A DNA stretch of 64,000 nt from Bacteroidales bacterium (GTDB lineage: Bacteria; Bacteroidota; Bacteroidia; Bacteroidales; VadinHA17), in NCBI GenBank assembly GCA_009877105.1, contig WXFD01000014.1, positions 1 to 64,000 of the forward strand, given 5' to 3'. A model generated the notes under the pieces. It was given only the letters and a program-made list of their open reading frames with translations. It ran no database searches and was not told the DNA's origin. Position numbers and translations under genes: made by a program. Shown in pieces: positions 27,291-37,606 of the stretch (position 1 is its first letter; each line of letters starts with the position of its first letter).

Positions 27291-28280
27291 ATGCCCATGG
27301 AACGCCTTGTCAGCAACAAAAAAGTCCTTGTGACCGGAGGTGCAGGTTTTATAGGATCCAACCTTGTCGAGTCCCTGTTAAACGAAGGCAATTATGTGGT
27401 TTGCCTTGATAATTTTTCAAACGGAAAAAGAGAAAACCTGGTTTCATTTCAAAACAATCCCCGTTTCCGGTTAATTGAAGGTGATATACGAAATTATTCT
27501 GATTGCGAGAAGGCCGTGAACGGGGCCGAATATGTATTTCATCAGGCCGCTCTGGGATCCGTTCCCCGTTCCATAAAAGATCCTGTTTCTTCAACCGACG
27601 TTAACATCGGAGGTTTTGTAAAGATCCTGTTTGCCTCAAAGGAAGCCAAAGTACAAAGGTTTATTTATGCAGCAAGCTCCTCAACATACGGAGATCATCC
27701 GGATCTGCCCAAAGTTGAGGATAAGATCGGAAAACCTCTGTCGCCTTATGGAATCACAAAATATGTTGATGAATTATTTGCCGCAAATTTTGCCTCAACC
27801 TACAACATTGAAGTAATTGGCCTTAGATATTTTAATGTTTTTGGCAGAAGGCAGGATCCGCTTGGAGCCTATGCCGCCGTGATACCATTGTTCGTTAAAA
27901 AGCTTCTTCAGCATGAGGCGCCTGTCATAAATGGTAATGGCGAGTATTCAAGGGATTTCACATATATCGATAATGTTATTCAGGCAAATCATCTGGCTGC
28001 ATTGGTCAGGGATCCATCTGCCATTAATCAGGTATACAATGTAGCTTATGGAGGCCGTACAAGCCTTAATGAATTATTTGAAATGATAAGAACAATCATA
28101 GGCAGGTATGACGAACATGTACTCGGGATTGATCCCGTACACGGACCAGAGAGGGCAGGGGACATACCTCATTCCCATGCGTCAATAGAAAAGGCAGCCA
28201 GGCTGCTTGGGTATAAACCAACACATTCAGTCAGGGAAGGTATGGAAGAGGCTGTAAAATGGTATCGTGAATACTTGTGA
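27291..28280 (+). CDS. UDP-N-acetylglucosamine 4-epimerase (WbpP/TviC-type SDR)
   Basis: About 329 residues from ATG 27291 (27297 is also possible; upstream codons from 27240 need a TTG start). Rossmann motif LVTGGAGFIGSN, active site SSSTYG and YGITKYVDE (YxxxK), then GLRYFNVFGRRQDPLGAYAAVIP. The stretches SSTYGDHPDLPKVEDKIGKPL and RRQDPLGAYAAVIP match WbpP closely, so UDP-GlcNAc/UDP-GalNAc (or the uronic-acid forms) is the likely substrate pair. Same direction as wecB, 148 bases apart. Confidence 0.88.
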   Translation: MPMERLVSNKKVLVTGGAGFIGSNLVESLLNEGNYVVCLDNFSNGKRENLVSFQNNPRFRLIEGDIRNYSDCEKAVNGAEYVFHQAALGSVPRSIKDPVSSTDVNIGGFVKILFASKEAKVQRFIYAASSSTYGDHPDLPKVEDKIGKPLSPYGITKYVDELFAANFASTYNIEVIGLRYFNVFGRRQDPLGAYAAVIPLFVKKLLQHEAPVINGNGEYSRDFTYIDNVIQANHLAALVRDPSAINQVYNVAYGGRTSLNELFEMIRTIIGRYDEHVLGIDPVHGPERAGDIPHSHASIEKAARLLGYKPTHSVREGMEEAVKWYREYL

Positions 28281-28295
28281 TACCAGCAGGGAAGC

Positions 28296-29159
28296 TTATA
28301 GCTTTCTCATTACCTGGAGGGCCAGCTCCGTAATCAGCGGCTTGTAGTCATTCAAAAATTCACCCGTCATCCGATTGCCAATAACTGCACATATTGTCAG
28401 GGCCTTATGGCCCAATAATCCCGACAACCCGTAAATGGCTGAGCTTTCCATTTCATAATTGCAAATGGTCCTTCCAAAGAAGGAGAAACCTGCAAGTTTC
28501 TCATTGATTTCATTGTCAAATGTCTTAAGCCTGAGCCGCCTGCCTTGTGGTGCATAAAATCCCGGGGCAGATATGGTTATCCCTTTAATGAAGTTATCCC
28601 CGGCAAACACTGCAGCCAGGGTTCTGTCAGAATTAACGGCATAGGGAAATGAAAGTGTATCAGGCCATTCAAGATATTCGGCAAGGACTGACGCAAGGGC
28701 ATTGTCAAGAAGCCAGTCGTAGCCTTCATAAAAATGCAAAAGACCGTCAAACCCGACAGCAGTTTCTGTAAGCACGCATGAGCCAACTGGTACATCAGCC
28801 CGTATTCCTCCCGAAGTGCCGAGCCTTATGAATGTAAGCGACACGGGCTCATCTTTTGGTATACCTGTTTCAAGGTTGATATTTGCCAGTGCGTCAATCT
28901 CATTGATCAGTATATCAATATTGTCAGTCCCAATTCCAGAGGATATCACAGTGATTTCACTACCTTCGAAACTGCCGGTTATTGTTCTGAACTCCCTGTT
29001 CTCCTTTCTTAATCTGATATTGTCAAAAAGGTCCCCGATCAAATCAACCCGCCCGGGATCTCCAACAATTATAATTTTCTCTGCAATGTCATCAGGAAAA
29101 AGGTTCAAATGGAAAATACTTCCATCATTATTGGTAATAAGCTCGGTTTTCTTCTGCAT
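28296..29159 (-). CDS. Nucleoside phosphorylase (PNP/UDP family)
   Basis: About 287 residues from the ATG at 29159; an ATG at 29177 adds six. Visible family motifs are IIVGDPGRVDLIGDLFD (phosphate loop), ISSGIGTDNIDILINEID, TFIRLGTSGGIRADVPVGSCVLTE and, near the end, NYEMESSAIYGLSGLLGHKALTICAVIGNR, the base/ribose site. The family cleaves nucleosides with phosphate to base and ribose-1-phosphate. Whether it prefers uridine or purines cannot be decided. It faces the epimerase gene tail to tail. Confidence 0.85.
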   Translation of the reverse strand: MQKKTELITNNDGSIFHLNLFPDDIAEKIIIVGDPGRVDLIGDLFDNIRLRKENREFRTITGSFEGSEITVISSGIGTDNIDILINEIDALANINLETGIPKDEPVSLTFIRLGTSGGIRADVPVGSCVLTETAVGFDGLLHFYEGYDWLLDNALASVLAEYLEWPDTLSFPYAVNSDRTLAAVFAGDNFIKGITISAPGFYAPQGRRLRLKTFDNEINEKLAGFSFFGRTICNYEMESSAIYGLSGLLGHKALTICAVIGNRMTGEFLNDYKPLITELALQVMRKL

Positions 29160-29202
29160 AGAAAAAATGAAATCCAAATATAGATAATTACATTAAGCCT
29201 CG

Positions 29203-30522
29203 CTAGTAATAATCAGTGATATTGCCGGAAATAAGCATCAGTGAAACTTCAGCAAGCTTTGCCTGATATTCGACTGAAATAAGACTGTCCTTGGCATCGA
29301 GCAGGCTTTTCTGGACTTCCCTCAGCTCAATACCTGAGAGGCTCCCAAGCTTGTATCTTTCCATCGCAATTTCAAGGTTTTCCGCTGCTGTCTGAAGATT
29401 TTGCTGTTCGAGGCTGACAAGCCGAAGATAATTGCTGTAGGCATTGTAGATTGTAATAAGGTCAGCACGTACACCCTGTTCAATTTCCCTGTATCTTAAC
29501 TCCTTATTATTCATCTCAATAGATGAGTTCTTAATATTCCGCCTCTGGTTAAGTCCGTCAAAAATATTGATGCCAAGCGTCAGTCCGTAGTTCATTCCAC
29601 GGCTGCCCTGATTTTGCATGTTTCCGGTAGAATAATCATTAAAGCTGTAATTGTAACCTGAAGAAGCATTCAGATAAGGATATGCACGCGATTTTATGAG
29701 TTTATAGTCATATTCAGAAATGGTTTTGTTCCTGGCAGCAATCAGAAGGCCGGTATTTTGATTAAGAGCGTCATTGAGTAATTTCTCGAATATCAGATCG
29801 GGATTTATTTTTATGACAGTATCGCTGGTTACAAAATGCCTTGTAAGATCTTCAACAGCCATCAGTTCATTAAGCCTTATACATGAGCTCCTGACAATCT
29901 CATACTGTCTTGAAAGCCTTGAGCTGTCAGCATTAACATAAACCCTTGACTGCAGAACCTGAAGCTTGGAACTTGAACCCAGAACATAACGGTCTTCATC
30001 AATCCTGAGTCGTTCTTTGGACAAGGATAGCGCGTATTTGATATTGTTGAGAATTTCAACCTGCTGCACATAATTATAATAACCTGATACAATGTCGGCA
30101 ATAAGGTTTTCCACCGACATCCTCGTATTCAGTTCACCGATCTGTTTCAGCTCATTCAGCTTTTTGTAACTGGTCTGGACGCTGAATCCCCTGAAAATTG
30201 TCAGATCGGCATTTACAAGAGCCGAGGTTGAAGTATTATGAACGCCGTTGGTTTCATTACTGCTTCCATCCCTGAAATTCTGGCTGATATTTGATACACT
30301 TCCGTTGTGTCTGCCTGAAAGGTCAATGCTGGGCAGAAAACCGGCATTTCCAAGAGTATAGTTGTTTGCGGCAATATTTTCGGCGTTCCTTGAAATAAGA
30401 ATTGAGAAATTTGCGTCCAATGCAATCCGGATACAATCGTTCAGATTGTATACCGTCTGTGAAAATGAAGTAATACAGAGACCTGAGATCAGAAAACTAA
30501 GCGGCAGTAACTTGAATTTCAT
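29203..30522 (-). CDS. TolC family outer-membrane efflux protein
   Basis: About 439 residues from the ATG at 30522; upstream ATGs at 30528 and 30576 lie deeper inside the pump gene. Signal peptide KFKLLPLSFLISGLCITSFSQ, followed by two repeats of the OEP coiled-helix fold (ADLTIFRGFSVQTSYKKLNEL and GINIFDGLNQRRNIKNSSIEM are the outer-membrane strand turns). It forms the outer-membrane channel of the tripartite pump and is the last gene of adaptor-pump-channel. The start overlaps the pump stop by about 26 bases, implying coupling. Confidence 0.9.
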   Translation of the reverse strand: MKFKLLPLSFLISGLCITSFSQTVYNLNDCIRIALDANFSILISRNAENIAANNYTLGNAGFLPSIDLSGRHNGSVSNISQNFRDGSSNETNGVHNTSTSALVNADLTIFRGFSVQTSYKKLNELKQIGELNTRMSVENLIADIVSGYYNYVQQVEILNNIKYALSLSKERLRIDEDRYVLGSSSKLQVLQSRVYVNADSSRLSRQYEIVRSSCIRLNELMAVEDLTRHFVTSDTVIKINPDLIFEKLLNDALNQNTGLLIAARNKTISEYDYKLIKSRAYPYLNASSGYNYSFNDYSTGNMQNQGSRGMNYGLTLGINIFDGLNQRRNIKNSSIEMNNKELRYREIEQGVRADLITIYNAYSNYLRLVSLEQQNLQTAAENLEIAMERYKLGSLSGIELREVQKSLLDAKDSLISVEYQAKLAEVSLMLISGNITDYY

Positions 30523-33500
30523 CGGCATTCTTTTTTGATTCACTTGAGATGAAAGTGTAAATGGCCGGAACCACAAACAGGGTCAGAAAAGTTGAAAAGA
30601 CCATACCTCCAATAACAGAGATACCCATTGCGACACGGCTTTGCGCACCCTCACCCAGTCCGAGAGCCAGGGGTAATATGCCTAATATCGTTGCCATACT
30701 GGTCATAAGGATGGGGCGGAAACGGGAAGCAGCTGCGTCCCTTATTGCTTCAAATTTTGACAAACCCGCTTTTTTTCTCTGGTTCGCAAATTCAACAAGG
30801 AGAATACCATTCTTTGATACCAGTCCGATAAGCATAATGATTCCGATCTGACTGAAAATATTCATTGTGACGTTAAAATACCACATGAATAATAGTGCAC
30901 CTGTAAGTGCAAGCGGTACAGTCATCATGACAATGAGCGGATCCTTGAAACTTTCAAACTGTGCCGAAAGGACCAGGAATATAAGGATCAGGGCAAGAAT
31001 AAAAGCGAACATCAGGCTTGATGAACTTTCGCGGAAATCCTTGGAATCGCCGGCCAGTGCAGTTCTGAAAGAATCGTCGAGTACATCTGCGGCAATGCGG
31101 TCCATTTCGGCAAGGCCCTCGCTGATCGTCTTGCCTTTTGCAAGCCCTGCCGAGACAGTGGCTGCGACAAACCTGTTATAACGATACAATTGGGGCGGAG
31201 CTGTTTCCTCCGAGAGGTTTACAAGGTTGTCAAACTGAATCATGTCACCCTTGTCATTTCTAACGTAAAGAGATTTAAGATCCAGCGGTTTGTTCCGGTT
31301 TTCCCTCGCCAGTTCACCGAGTATCTGGTATTGTTTTCCGTTCATGAAAAAATAGCCGAATCTTTGTCCGCTCAATGCCAGCTGAAGTGTCTGTCCGATA
31401 TTTTGTGTTGAAACCCCCAGGGTGATGGCTTTTTCACGATTAATATGTATCTGGAGCTCCGGTTTGGTAAATTTGAGATTAACATCAGCCATCTGAAGAA
31501 CCTCGCTGTCCATAACCCTGCTCATAAATTCCGGAAGCACTTCCCTTAATTTATTTATTGAAGTGGCCTGCAATACATACTGAACCGGCATGCCTGAACG
31601 CCTGCTTCCGAAAGTTGACTGTTGTATGACGAATGATCTGGCCTTGGTCTTTTTGCGAAGATCGCTGGTAAGCTGATCGGCGATTTCCTGCTGGGTTCTG
31701 TGCCTTTCGCCGGGGTCCTTAAGGGTAACCCTGATATTGCCAAAGCTTCCTCCTCTTACCATTACAGTATAGCTGATCCTCTCGGGAACTTTTTCTTCAA
31801 CAAGTTTTGCTATATCATCAGCATATGCCAGCATGTATTCATATGTGGAGCCTTCGGTGGCCGAAGTGTTGATCGTTATCTGGGAACGATCCTCAAGAGG
31901 CGCCATCTCCGAGGGTATTGTGTTCCACAATAAAACAACCAGCCCCAGCGAAATAGCCAGAATCAAAATTGCAGATTTCCTGTGATCAAGAAATGAAGTC
32001 AGTCCGTTTCTGTAAGCATGGTTCATACTGTCAAAAAAACGTTCCGTTTTTCTGAAAAACCAGCTGTGATGTTTTTCCTTGCGTAAGAGCTTTGTTGAGA
32101 CCATGGGTGTGAGCGACAGTGCAAGAAAAGCTGAGATCGCCACTGCGCCTGCCATCACAATACTGAATTCCCTGAAAAGCCGCCCTGTTATGCCCTGGAG
32201 AAATACAATGGGGAAAAAGACGGAAATTAGTGTTATAGTTGTTGAAATGATGGCAAAATAAATCTCCTTCGATCCTTTTATTCCTGCTTCCATTGGGCTT
32301 ATACCCGATTCGACCTTGACATAAATATTCTCCATGACCACAATAGCATCGTCAACAACAATACCTATTGCCAGTACAAGGGCCAGTAGGGTAAGCACGT
32401 TAATGGTGAACCCGGCCAGGTACATAATAAAAAATGATCCTATCAGTGAAACCGGAATAACCAGGATCGGGATAAGCGTTGCCCTCCAGCTGCGAAGGAA
32501 AAAATATATAATGATTACAACCAGTATGAAGGCAATGAAAATAGTGTCCTTGACTTCCTTTATCGAGGAGCGGATATATTTGGTATTGTCATAATTGACA
32601 TTGACCCTGACATCTTCCGGAAGGTCTTTTGAAATATAATCAAGCCGGCGATATACCTCATCTACAATGTCGATATGATTTGAACCGGGCTGGGGAATTA
32701 TTACCACCATAACCATGGGCACCCCGTCGCGTTTTAGAATACCTCTTATATCTTCAGGCCCAAGTTCAGCCCGTCCGATATCTTTGAACCTGACAATCTG
32801 ATCACCCGATTGCTTTATTATAAGCTCATTGAATTCCTTGGGTGTGGTCATTAGTCCAAGTGTTCTTATGGTTAGTTCTGTATTGGTTCCTTCAATCGAA
32901 CCTGACGGCAGTTCAACGTTTTCCCTGTTTATGGCATTCCTTACATCCATGGGCGTCAGTCCGTATCCGGCAAGTTTCACCGGATCAATCCATAATCGCA
33001 TGGAATATCTTTTCTGACCAAATATTCCAACTGCGCTCACCCCGGAGATTGTCTGAAGCTGCTCCTTCAGGGTAAGCTCTGCGATCTCTGAAAGCTGCAG
33101 CAGGGATCTTTTTCCGCTTTCAACTGTCAGGAAAAGAATGGGATTGGCATCAGCATCTGCTTTTGCAACTGTCGGAGGGTCACAGTCACGGGGCAGGAAT
33201 CTCATCGCCTGCGAGACTTTGTCCCTGACATCATTTGCAGCTGTTTCAAGATCAACCGAAAGTTCGAACTCAACAGTGATATTACTGAATCCCTGGCGAC
33301 TGACGCTGGTAAGTGAACGAACACCCGGGATACCGTTTATATTTTGTTCAAGAGGCTCGGTTATCTGAGTCTCAATTACATCTGAATTGGCTCCCGGGTA
33401 GGATGTACTGACTGTTATTATTGCCGGGTCAACGCTTGGAAATTCCCTGACACCCAAATAAGTAAGCCCGACAAATCCGAACAACAGTATTACGATGGCA

Positions 33501-33550
33501 AATACTGTTGCCAAAACCGGTCTGTTGATACTGACTGACGATAAACTCAT
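30497..33550 (-). CDS. RND efflux pump inner-membrane subunit (AcrB/MexB type)
   Basis: 1017 residues, normal for an HAE-1 permease. Starts MSLSSVSINRPVLATVFAIVILLFGFVG; twelve membrane helices in two blocks, each with a large periplasmic loop. Proton-relay residues are in VLAIGIVVDDAIVVMENIY (the Asp pair), with the second block at GLVSKNGILLVEFAN. It exports drugs, bile-like detergents or dyes in exchange for protons. Middle gene of the operon between adaptor and TolC; no regulator is adjacent. Confidence 0.95.
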   Translation of the reverse strand: MSLSSVSINRPVLATVFAIVILLFGFVGLTYLGVREFPSVDPAIITVSTSYPGANSDVIETQITEPLEQNINGIPGVRSLTSVSRQGFSNITVEFELSVDLETAANDVRDKVSQAMRFLPRDCDPPTVAKADADANPILFLTVESGKRSLLQLSEIAELTLKEQLQTISGVSAVGIFGQKRYSMRLWIDPVKLAGYGLTPMDVRNAINRENVELPSGSIEGTNTELTIRTLGLMTTPKEFNELIIKQSGDQIVRFKDIGRAELGPEDIRGILKRDGVPMVMVVIIPQPGSNHIDIVDEVYRRLDYISKDLPEDVRVNVNYDNTKYIRSSIKEVKDTIFIAFILVVIIIYFFLRSWRATLIPILVIPVSLIGSFFIMYLAGFTINVLTLLALVLAIGIVVDDAIVVMENIYVKVESGISPMEAGIKGSKEIYFAIISTTITLISVFFPIVFLQGITGRLFREFSIVMAGAVAISAFLALSLTPMVSTKLLRKEKHHSWFFRKTERFFDSMNHAYRNGLTSFLDHRKSAILILAISLGLVVLLWNTIPSEMAPLEDRSQITINTSATEGSTYEYMLAYADDIAKLVEEKVPERISYTVMVRGGSFGNIRVTLKDPGERHRTQQEIADQLTSDLRKKTKARSFVIQQSTFGSRRSGMPVQYVLQATSINKLREVLPEFMSRVMDSEVLQMADVNLKFTKPELQIHINREKAITLGVSTQNIGQTLQLALSGQRFGYFFMNGKQYQILGELARENRNKPLDLKSLYVRNDKGDMIQFDNLVNLSEETAPPQLYRYNRFVAATVSAGLAKGKTISEGLAEMDRIAADVLDDSFRTALAGDSKDFRESSSSLMFAFILALILIFLVLSAQFESFKDPLIVMMTVPLALTGALLFMWYFNVTMNIFSQIGIIMLIGLVSKNGILLVEFANQRKKAGLSKFEAIRDAAASRFRPILMTSMATILGILPLALGLGEGAQSRVAMGISVIGGMVFSTFLTLFVVPAIYTFISSESKKNADEIQVTAA

Positions 33551-33566
33551 TTGTTTCCTTTCATTT

Positions 33567-34679
33567 TTATCTTTTCACCACAAGTGTATCAAGTACTACT
33601 GGCAGATTATGTCTCAGCTGAAGAATACCTGAAGTAAGAAGTGTATCACCGAAATTGAGGCCACTTGTGATCTGGACTAGTGATTCTGTTCTCAGACCCG
33701 TGGTTACCCTTACAGATTCAGCCTTTCCTTTTTTATAGACATAAACCATTTCTCCGTCCATTTCCGGGATCAGCGCCTCGGAAGGAATTGCAATGGCATT
33801 TTCTATCTGTGACAGCAGGAGAGTAACAGCTGCATAGCGCCCAGACTTGAGTTCTTCATTCACATTACGGTAATAGGCCCTTATCACGATTGTACGGGTT
33901 TTCTCTTCCACTTGGGGATCAACTGCATAGACCCTGGCGTCAAAGACCTTATTGCTACCGTCAACAACAAAAGTGACAGGAAAGCCAATGGTAACCTGAT
34001 CAGCATATCTTTCAGGAATTGCGAATTCAACCTTGAGCGGACTAATCTTAACAAGTCGGGCTATCTTCGACGAAGGAGTGGCATATCCTCCTTCACTCAT
34101 GTACCTTAATCCGATTATTCCGTCAAAAGGCGCCCTGAGTTCTGTTTCAGAGATGCGTGCCTTCACGAGATTTATATCTGCCTGAATAGTTTGGAGTTCC
34201 GTTACTATCTGATCATAACTTTCCTGGCTGATGGCATCCTTGTTGAGAAGGCTGCGCTGGCGAAATTCCTTCTCTTCCGCCAGCTTGTATTGTGCCTCAA
34301 GTTTCTGGAGCTGCGCCTGCAATGGTTTATCATTGATTTTTGCAAGAAGATCTCCCTTTTTTACCCGGGTTCCTTCAGTGAACCCTATTTCAACAATCTT
34401 CCCCGATGTTTCAAACGATAAATCAACCTCCTCATCAGGGCGAAGGGTGCCGGTACTGTTATAAAGGTCGCTCATCTCCGACGGCTGAATAAGATATCCA
34501 ATAACATTCAACCTTTGCATTCCAGGCATTCCGCCCGCACCGGTTCTGGCTCCTCCGGAGGCCATTTTTTTCGAGTCATTTGAAAAATGCGGTTTGATTT
34601 TTGGATAAAAAATGATTGCTGCAGACACTACAATCAATGCTATCGTAATTATCAACCTTTTCTTTTTTTTCATTTCCAA
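33567..34679 (-). CDS. RND efflux periplasmic adaptor (membrane fusion protein)
   Basis: 370 residues. N-terminal helix RLIITIALIVVSAAIIFY as membrane anchor or signal, then the biotinyl-lipoyl-like domain with ETSGKIVEIGFTEGTRVKKGDLLAKI, an alpha hairpin (LQAQLQKLEAQYKLAEEKE), the returning half AELRAPFDGIIGLRYMSEGGY and a beta barrel (LKVEFAIPERYADQV). It bridges pump and channel. First gene of the operon; its stop is 16 bases before the pump start. Confidence 0.92.
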   Translation of the reverse strand: MEMKKKKRLIITIALIVVSAAIIFYPKIKPHFSNDSKKMASGGARTGAGGMPGMQRLNVIGYLIQPSEMSDLYNSTGTLRPDEEVDLSFETSGKIVEIGFTEGTRVKKGDLLAKINDKPLQAQLQKLEAQYKLAEEKEFRQRSLLNKDAISQESYDQIVTELQTIQADINLVKARISETELRAPFDGIIGLRYMSEGGYATPSSKIARLVKISPLKVEFAIPERYADQVTIGFPVTFVVDGSNKVFDARVYAVDPQVEEKTRTIVIRAYYRNVNEELKSGRYAAVTLLLSQIENAIAIPSEALIPEMDGEMVYVYKKGKAESVRVTTGLRTESLVQITSGLNFGDTLLTSGILQLRHNLPVVLDTLVVKR

Positions 34680-34761
34680 ATGATATTATTTCTGCCGGTT
34701 ATTGTGTAAGGGCACATCGTTTTTGAAAACCTTCAGCCTCCGGTATCTGATACAGCGGTGG

Positions 34762-34790
34762 CAAAGGTATGTAATTTGCACTTTATTAAA
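34762..34790 (-). promoter_or_regulatory. Candidate promoter of the efflux operon
   Basis: Minus strand TTTA (34790-34787), 17-base spacer, TACCTTTG (34769-34762); the -33 has one mismatch to TTTG. It lies about 83 bases before the adaptor start. Confidence 0.5.
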
Positions 34791-34892
34791 TGCTTCATGC
34801 TCTGAAAACTATGTTAAATTTTCATAAAAGAAACAGCTTTTAAGACAACCCGGTAAATTCAAGTTTTATGCTTTTTAAAAGCTTTTTACCAT

Positions 34893-34900
34893 TATTTTTG
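34893..34900 (+). promoter_or_regulatory. Candidate -7 element of the DUF4293 gene
   Basis: TATTTTTG matches TAnnTTTG. No clear -33 TTTG is present at the proper distance. The gene start follows 23 bases later. Confidence 0.4.
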
Positions 34901-34923
34901 TTCAACATTTAAAACACATTGCC

Positions 34924-35391
34924 ATGTTGCAAAGGATGCAGTCGCTTTATCTCAGTCTGACAACAATATTTGCCATGTTATTGTTTAAAGGAGATTTTGT
35001 AAAAATTATTGACAAAACCGGTATCGGTTTTGTTATAAGGTTCAACGGTATCTATCAGTTTGACGGGGTTTCAGATCCAATCCTCATGCATCGGTTATTG
35101 CCATTATCAGCACTGACCATCATTATTCCCGTCATGTCGGTTGCAGCAATCTTCATGTATAAAAAAAGAAAGCTGCAAATGACTGTTGTAATGATTATTA
35201 TGATCCTGGCTGCAGCAACGGCGGGATTGATCACTTATTATTCTGCGACAACAGCAGTTCGTACTGATGCTGCTTTTATACCTTTGGCAAAATTTTACCT
35301 GATTCCTCCTATTGTCATATTTGCGTTACTTGCATACAGGGGAATCCGCAGGGATGAGAATCTGGTCAGTTCATACCACAGATTGCGCTAA
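34924..35391 (+). CDS. DUF4293 family membrane protein
   Basis: 155 residues with four membrane helices. It opens MLQRMQSLYLSLTTIFAMLL, the typical head of DUF4293, a family found in Bacteroidota with unknown function. Helices: about 10-22, 55-75, 82-105 and 118-137. It ends in a basic tail RGIRRDENLVSSYHRLR. Its last four bases overlap the end of the convergent pyrI gene. Confidence 0.85.
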   Translation: MLQRMQSLYLSLTTIFAMLLFKGDFVKIIDKTGIGFVIRFNGIYQFDGVSDPILMHRLLPLSALTIIIPVMSVAAIFMYKKRKLQMTVVMIIMILAAATAGLITYYSATTAVRTDAAFIPLAKFYLIPPIVIFALLAYRGIRRDENLVSSYHRLR

Positions 35392-35843
35392 ATTATCTGA
35401 AGATTTTCCTGACTGGTGATTTTTTCACAATAGTGACAACGAAGTGAGACTAATTTCTTTGATACTACCCTGAATCTTGTTACTACTGACTCGAAGTTTG
35501 TGATGCATTTGGGATTCATGCACCGTGCAATGCCGATAATTGTATCAGGAACCTCAACCACTTTTTTTTCAATTACCTCATAATCCCTGATTATATTAAG
35601 TTTTGCCTCAGGTGCTACAAGCGCGATCCTGTTGATGTCGGCATCTTCAAAAAATTTGTCTGAGATTTTTATGATTGCTTTTCTGCCCAGCTTCTTGCTT
35701 TCAAGATTCGTTCCGAATGTAATCTGGGAATCAATGTGATCCAGCCCAAGAATTTGAATGACCTTAAAAAGATTTTTGGCAGGAATGTGGTCAATTACTG
35801 TTCCGTTCTGGATAGCACTTACACTTAGTTTAGGTTCTTTCAT
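35388..35843 (-). CDS. pyrI: Aspartate carbamoyltransferase regulatory subunit
   Basis: 151 residues, family length. N-terminal nucleotide-binding domain (SAIQNGTVIDHIPAKNLFKVIQILGL) and C-terminal zinc domain with the four cysteines in CMNPKC and CHYC. It binds the catalytic trimers and gives CTP/ATP control of the first committed step of pyrimidine synthesis. It follows pyrB by 15 bases. Confidence 0.96.
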   Translation of the reverse strand: MKEPKLSVSAIQNGTVIDHIPAKNLFKVIQILGLDHIDSQITFGTNLESKKLGRKAIIKISDKFFEDADINRIALVAPEAKLNIIRDYEVIEKKVVEVPDTIIGIARCMNPKCITNFESVVTRFRVVSKKLVSLRCHYCEKITSQENLQII

Positions 35844-35858
35844 GTGATTCTGTTCAAT

Positions 35859-36767
35859 TTATTTTATTCCTAAAAGGGTGCATAATATAGCCTGGCGTGT
35901 GAAAACGCCATTAAGCGCCTGCTCAAAATAATATGCCTTGGGATTGTTATCAACGTCAGTATGAATTTCATTTACCCGCGGCAGGGGATGCAATATCCGC
36001 ATATTGGGCTTGGTATTGGCAAGAATGGAATTCCTCAATACATATACATTCTTGACTTTTTCATATTCAATCGGATCTGAGAATCGTTCTTTCTGAACCC
36101 TTGTCATATAAATAATATCTGCCCTGGATATGATTTCGGTGAAATCCGAATGTTCATAATACTTCAGTCCAAGGTTCTCGAGATACAACTTGAATTCATC
36201 CGGCATTTTAAGTTCTTCGGGCGAGATGAAGTTAAAGGTTGTGTTCCAGCGGGACATTGCCATCATCAGTGAATGAACCGTCCTGCCATATTTCAGGTCA
36301 CCGACCAGGAATATGTTGAGGTTGTCGAGGGTTCCCTGGGTTTTGCGGATTGAATACAGATCCAGCAATGTTTGTGTGGGATGCTGATTTGCACCGTCAC
36401 CGGCATTTATTACAGGGACCGATGAAATTTCACTTGCAAATCTGGCACTGCCTTCAACCGGATGACGCATTACAATAAGATCACTGTAATTGCTTACCAT
36501 TCTGATGGTATCGTGAAGTGTTTCGCCTTTCGAAACACTTGAACTGCCTGATTCGGAAAAACCAACTATTTTACCGCCAAGTCTGTTTATGGCGCTTTCG
36601 AAACTCAGACGCGTCCGCGTGGAGGGTTCGAAAAACAGGGTTGCGATAATTTTTCCTGTAAGCAGGAGCTGGGAAGGATTCTTCTCAAATTCTTTTGCAA
36701 GATCGAGAATTTTCAATATTTCATCCGTGGTCAGATCATCAATGGATACCAGGCTTCTTTTATTCAT
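35859..36767 (-). CDS. pyrB: Aspartate carbamoyltransferase catalytic subunit
   Basis: 302 residues. Carbamoyl phosphate-binding loop [13 protein letters not shown], then the 80s loop [25 protein letters not shown], the [12 protein letters not shown] motif and PLPRVNEI (240s loop). It condenses carbamoyl phosphate and aspartate to carbamoyl aspartate in the cytoplasm. First gene of pyrBI. Confidence 0.97.
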   Translation of the reverse strand: MNKRSLVSIDDLTTDEILKILDLAKEFEKNPSQLLLTGKIIATLFFEPSTRTRLSFESAINRLGGKIVGFSESGSSSVSKGETLHDTIRMVSNYSDLIVMRHPVEGSARFASEISSVPVINAGDGANQHPTQTLLDLYSIRKTQGTLDNLNIFLVGDLKYGRTVHSLMMAMSRWNTTFNFISPEELKMPDEFKLYLENLGLKYYEHSDFTEIISRADIIYMTRVQKERFSDPIEYEKVKNVYVLRNSILANTKPNMRILHPLPRVNEIHTDVDNNPKAYYFEQALNGVFTRQAILCTLLGIK

Positions 36768-36801
36768 CAGGATATCTTTTTATCTGTTTCAGGTGTTATT
36801 A

Positions 36802-36828
36802 CAAATTTATCGAAGATTAAATCCCAAA
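36802..36828 (-). promoter_or_regulatory. Candidate promoter of pyrBI
   Basis: Minus strand TTTG (36828-36825) and TAAATTTG (36809-36802) with a spacer of 15, shorter than usual. No pyrimidine attenuator (a T-rich leader with a terminator) is apparent in the 35 bases ahead of pyrB. Confidence 0.45.
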
Positions 36829-36871
36829 CAGATAAATGTTGATATCTTGATAAAAACTTTTACATGGCTGG

Positions 36872-37498
36872 CTATTCCTGTGATGCATATAAAAATGTAT
36901 ACTTCAGACCTTCAATTCGTGATAACAATGACAAAATACTTTGAGCTGATGATTTTTCAACTTTGATGGATATCCGGCAGGTTTCGCCAAATTCCTGTCC
37001 GGTTATGTCAAGATCATGATCTCTGACAATCTTCATCACACTGCTCATTCCATGGTATTGAAACTCCAGCATAAAGAAGTCATGTAGCCTGATTTTCACT
37101 ATTTCACAGTTTTTTATTGCGTCTGCAGCAGCCGACCTGTAGGCATTAATTAATCCTCCGGTACCTAAAAGCCGTCCCCCGAAATAGCGTACCACAATAA
37201 TAAGGACATTGGTTAAGCCATGAGACCTGATCTGAGTGAGGATTGGCTTGCCAGCTGTACCTGAAGGCTCCCCGTCATCGCCCGAACGCCATATTTCCCT
37301 GTTCTGTCCAAGTATATATGCAAAGCAATGGTGCCGGGCAGAGTGGTGGTCTTTTTTTGTTTCCCCAAGTATACTTTTTATTTCATCAACCGTCCGAACC
37401 GGGTAGGCCAGAGAAATGAAAGTACTTCCTTTCTCTTTATATATACCCTGGGCGAAATTCTTGATTGTCAGATATGTATCTGATCCGGCCATGAACAT
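36872..37498 (-). CDS. YigZ/IMPACT family protein
   Basis: 208 residues. N-terminal UPF0029 domain with KGSTFISLAYPVRTVDEIKSIL, HHSARHHCFAYILG and GDDGEPSGTAGKPIL, followed by VVRYFGGRLLGTGGLINAYRSAA; C-terminal DUF1949 ferredoxin-like domain. The eukaryotic relative IMPACT acts on translation control; the bacterial role is unknown. Single minus-strand gene, 104 bases upstream of pyrB. Confidence 0.92.
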   Translation of the reverse strand: MFMAGSDTYLTIKNFAQGIYKEKGSTFISLAYPVRTVDEIKSILGETKKDHHSARHHCFAYILGQNREIWRSGDDGEPSGTAGKPILTQIRSHGLTNVLIIVVRYFGGRLLGTGGLINAYRSAAADAIKNCEIVKIRLHDFFMLEFQYHGMSSVMKIVRDHDLDITGQEFGETCRISIKVEKSSAQSILSLLSRIEGLKYTFLYASQE

Positions 37499-37606
37499 TC
37501 CTGCTTTGTTGACATTTATTTCAAACCTGCAATATTAATAATTCCCTGATGCTGATTTCGGGTTATATGGAAATATTGATATTTTTGTTGGATATTGAAA
37601 GAAATT